The notes beneath the pieces are model-generated. The model had not been told where the DNA came from. It did no database searches and saw only the letters and a list, made by a program, of their open reading frames with translations. Made by a program: the position numbers and the translations under genes. This document shows positions 62,324 through 64,000 of a stretch of 64,000 nt of DNA, in pieces. The stretch comes from Conoideocrella luteorostrata. Its lineage: Eukaryota; Ascomycota; Sordariomycetes; Hypocreales; Clavicipitaceae. Location of the stretch: the NCBI GenBank assembly GCA_032433595.1, contig JASWJB010000025.1, positions 186,001 through 250,000 on the forward strand, given 5' to 3'. The stretch's first letter is position 1; every line of letters starts with the position of its first letter.

Positions 62324-64000
62324 TATGATAATTAAGAAATATACAGTCGGAGTATAGTGGATCTGTGAAGATGGCGCTCATGAAAGTATACGAGCATAAT
62401 CTCATGAACAACGCCGAGAAATGAGCCGAACCGGCCGGCCTTTTATTAAAATTTGGAAGATTTAGAGACAAAGAATTAAGACAGGGAAAAAAAGAAGCAT
62501 CGACGCAAATTAGATCGCAAGGTAGAGCATGCTCAATGGCGTATTCAGTTGGCGGGCGTATCCGATACAACGGGCTTGAGATTTTGTGGTAGGTCGATAC
62601 GGGGCACCCAACCCGGGAGCCAAGCCGCCCTGTGCATCATGATCCTCCCATAGCCCTGGTGGAGGAATCCTTTTTTTGGACTGCTATCCAACGGGATGGC
62701 TCAGCTGCATCTGAAATCTCTGCGCCGGTCTGCCGAAATGGGCTAGCGATGAAGTGTTGGGCTGGCAGCGTATCATTGCGCCTGCGATCAAGTGGGTCGT
62801 TAGGACATGGCGGCCCTGAGCATCCACAACCGCCGCGAAAACAGACGTCTAGGCTGGACTCGATAGTCAGCTCGTACAAGGCAGAGTCTGGAACCAATAA
62901 TATGGAGGACCGCCCATGGGCAAAACGTGCCTGTCATGAACGCATCGGTCAATATGATCATATGCAGGCTTTTGCAAGCTCAAAGCTGGACCATATAACC
63001 CAGCTGTGGTCTGGCAGCCTTGCCATCCAACGAGAGCCTCGCGTTGGCCCAACCAGGCTGCATTGTCTCTGTCTCTCCCGCAGCCCCTATCCTTTTTCTT
63101 CCATTGTTGAGATTGCTAATCAGGGAATGATTGTGAATACCATGGGCTGTGACGGGATGCGCTAGATGGGTGGCGACAATGACGGACTATCGACAACAAA
63201 TCGTGTCGACATGATCGAGGTATGACACGACCCGAGAGACTCCTGAAGCACGTAGTAGCATCTCGCGGCCACACCGGGGTTCGGACCCCTGGCACTGGAT
63301 ATGTGAAGTACAGTTGCAAGGAGGTCGGTCGTCGCTGGCCAATGGCCGTCTCTGCCCCAAGCCGGGATTCAATCTTTGGCACACACAGCCAGCGCCACTG
63401 CAGCAATATTAGCACTTCCGGGGAGGAGGCGGCGGCGAAGACTTGTCTCTTAGTAGCACCGGCCAGTCTGCGGGGGCGATGTGGCAGCCATAACTATTCC
63501 GTACGGAGTACAGAGGGACTAGCTACAGGGGGTGGCCGAAAACATCACTGCTCGTTGACGTCCGCCGCGGATGCTAGTCACTCGATCAATGCCGACCACG
63601 TCACTACGCCGTGCGGGACAATAGCCTACAAAATGTCAGTACATGACTAACTACGGAGTAACTAACTAGTTAGCTAGTTAACTAATGGGGGGCGGGACGA
63701 ACCTTTAGCTAGACAATGGCGGTGGATTTGCCCGAATGGGAAAAACGTGCATCTGTGGAGGCGGCATGCGTCTAAGACAGTGTGAGTTCAGCGTCGTTCA
63801 GCTGGTTAGCGGCCGACAATTGGACGGTGCCTTTTGTGGAACGGGTTTGGCGAGGCCAGAGACGGTAAGAGCCACCAGCCACCAGAACCGCCAACGAACG
63901 GGTGCGACATGCGTTAGGGGGCTGCTCTTTCCGTTGTGCTTCAAGTCTGTCTTGGACGCGTACTGGCCGCAGTCGACGTGCCTCCTGTCACGAATTTCAG
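62324..64000. other. Right-edge region without supported gene
   Basis: Contains two exact 9-mers (63502, 63652); the second runs into an interrupted palindrome of CTAACTAGTTAG type at 63661-63685. A 177-codon plus-strand frame (62632-63165) has no recognisable family and no splice partner. A gene crossing the right edge cannot be excluded. Confidence 0.4.

Noticed and set aside
63275..63305. tRNA T-arm-like sequence (GGGGTTCGGACCCC)
   Set aside because: The position normally occupied by the conserved loop A is G, and no D-arm, anticodon arm or acceptor stem fits at the right distance on either strand.

Overview
The window is nuclear DNA from a filamentous ascomycete, most likely a Sordariomycete and probably Hypocreales. 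The evidence is short GT-AG introns, mono-cistronic genes on both strands, and products typical of the group: an NsdD-type GATA factor, a GNA-2-class G-alpha subunit, a secreted GH3 beta-glucosidase, a fungal GH24 muramidase and a claudin-like four-span protein. The order-level placement is inference from how the proteins read; no search was possible.

Thirteen genes are well supported. Left part: an endosulfine/Igo1 gene (468-1163, minus), glutamate-cysteine ligase gcs1 (4003-6471, plus) and an NsdD GATA factor (13881-15480 or beyond, minus). Middle: a GH3 beta-glucosidase (30946-33829, minus) and a G-alpha subunit (35786-37303, minus). Right part, much denser: spermidine synthase (43227-44692, plus), a Nit-type amidase (45019-46044, minus), a GH24 lysozyme-like muramidase (47578-48308, minus), a four-span membrane protein (49646-50492, plus), a PhyH-like dioxygenase (51419-52360, plus), a WKF-domain protein (52719-53948, minus), proteasome alpha subunit Scl1 (54862-55924, plus) and a TMEM234-like protein (60092-60764, plus). 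A spliced 112-residue orphan (61816-62323, minus) is plausible, and a 49-residue micro-gene (37928-38396, minus) is only a candidate. Exon borders were assigned by reading splice sites and checking phase codon by codon.

The genes are not an operon or an obvious metabolite cluster. Loose themes are glutathione metabolism (gcs1 and the Nit amidase), polyamine synthesis (spermidine synthase), nutrient and developmental signalling (Igo1, G-alpha, NsdD) and secreted hydrolases (GH3, GH24).

The most unusual property is in the non-coding DNA. Large blocks (about 6.5-13.9, 16-31, 37.3-43.2 and 56-60 kb) carry no gene I can support. They are peppered with one 9-mer, TACTCCGTA/TACGGAGTA, usually inside the imperfect palindrome GTACTCCGTAC. 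I located 38 exact copies by eye, where chance predicts about one half, and none lies in a supported coding exon. A run of mini- and microsatellites sits just 3' of the GH3 gene. No tRNA, rRNA, CRISPR array or intact transposon was recognised.
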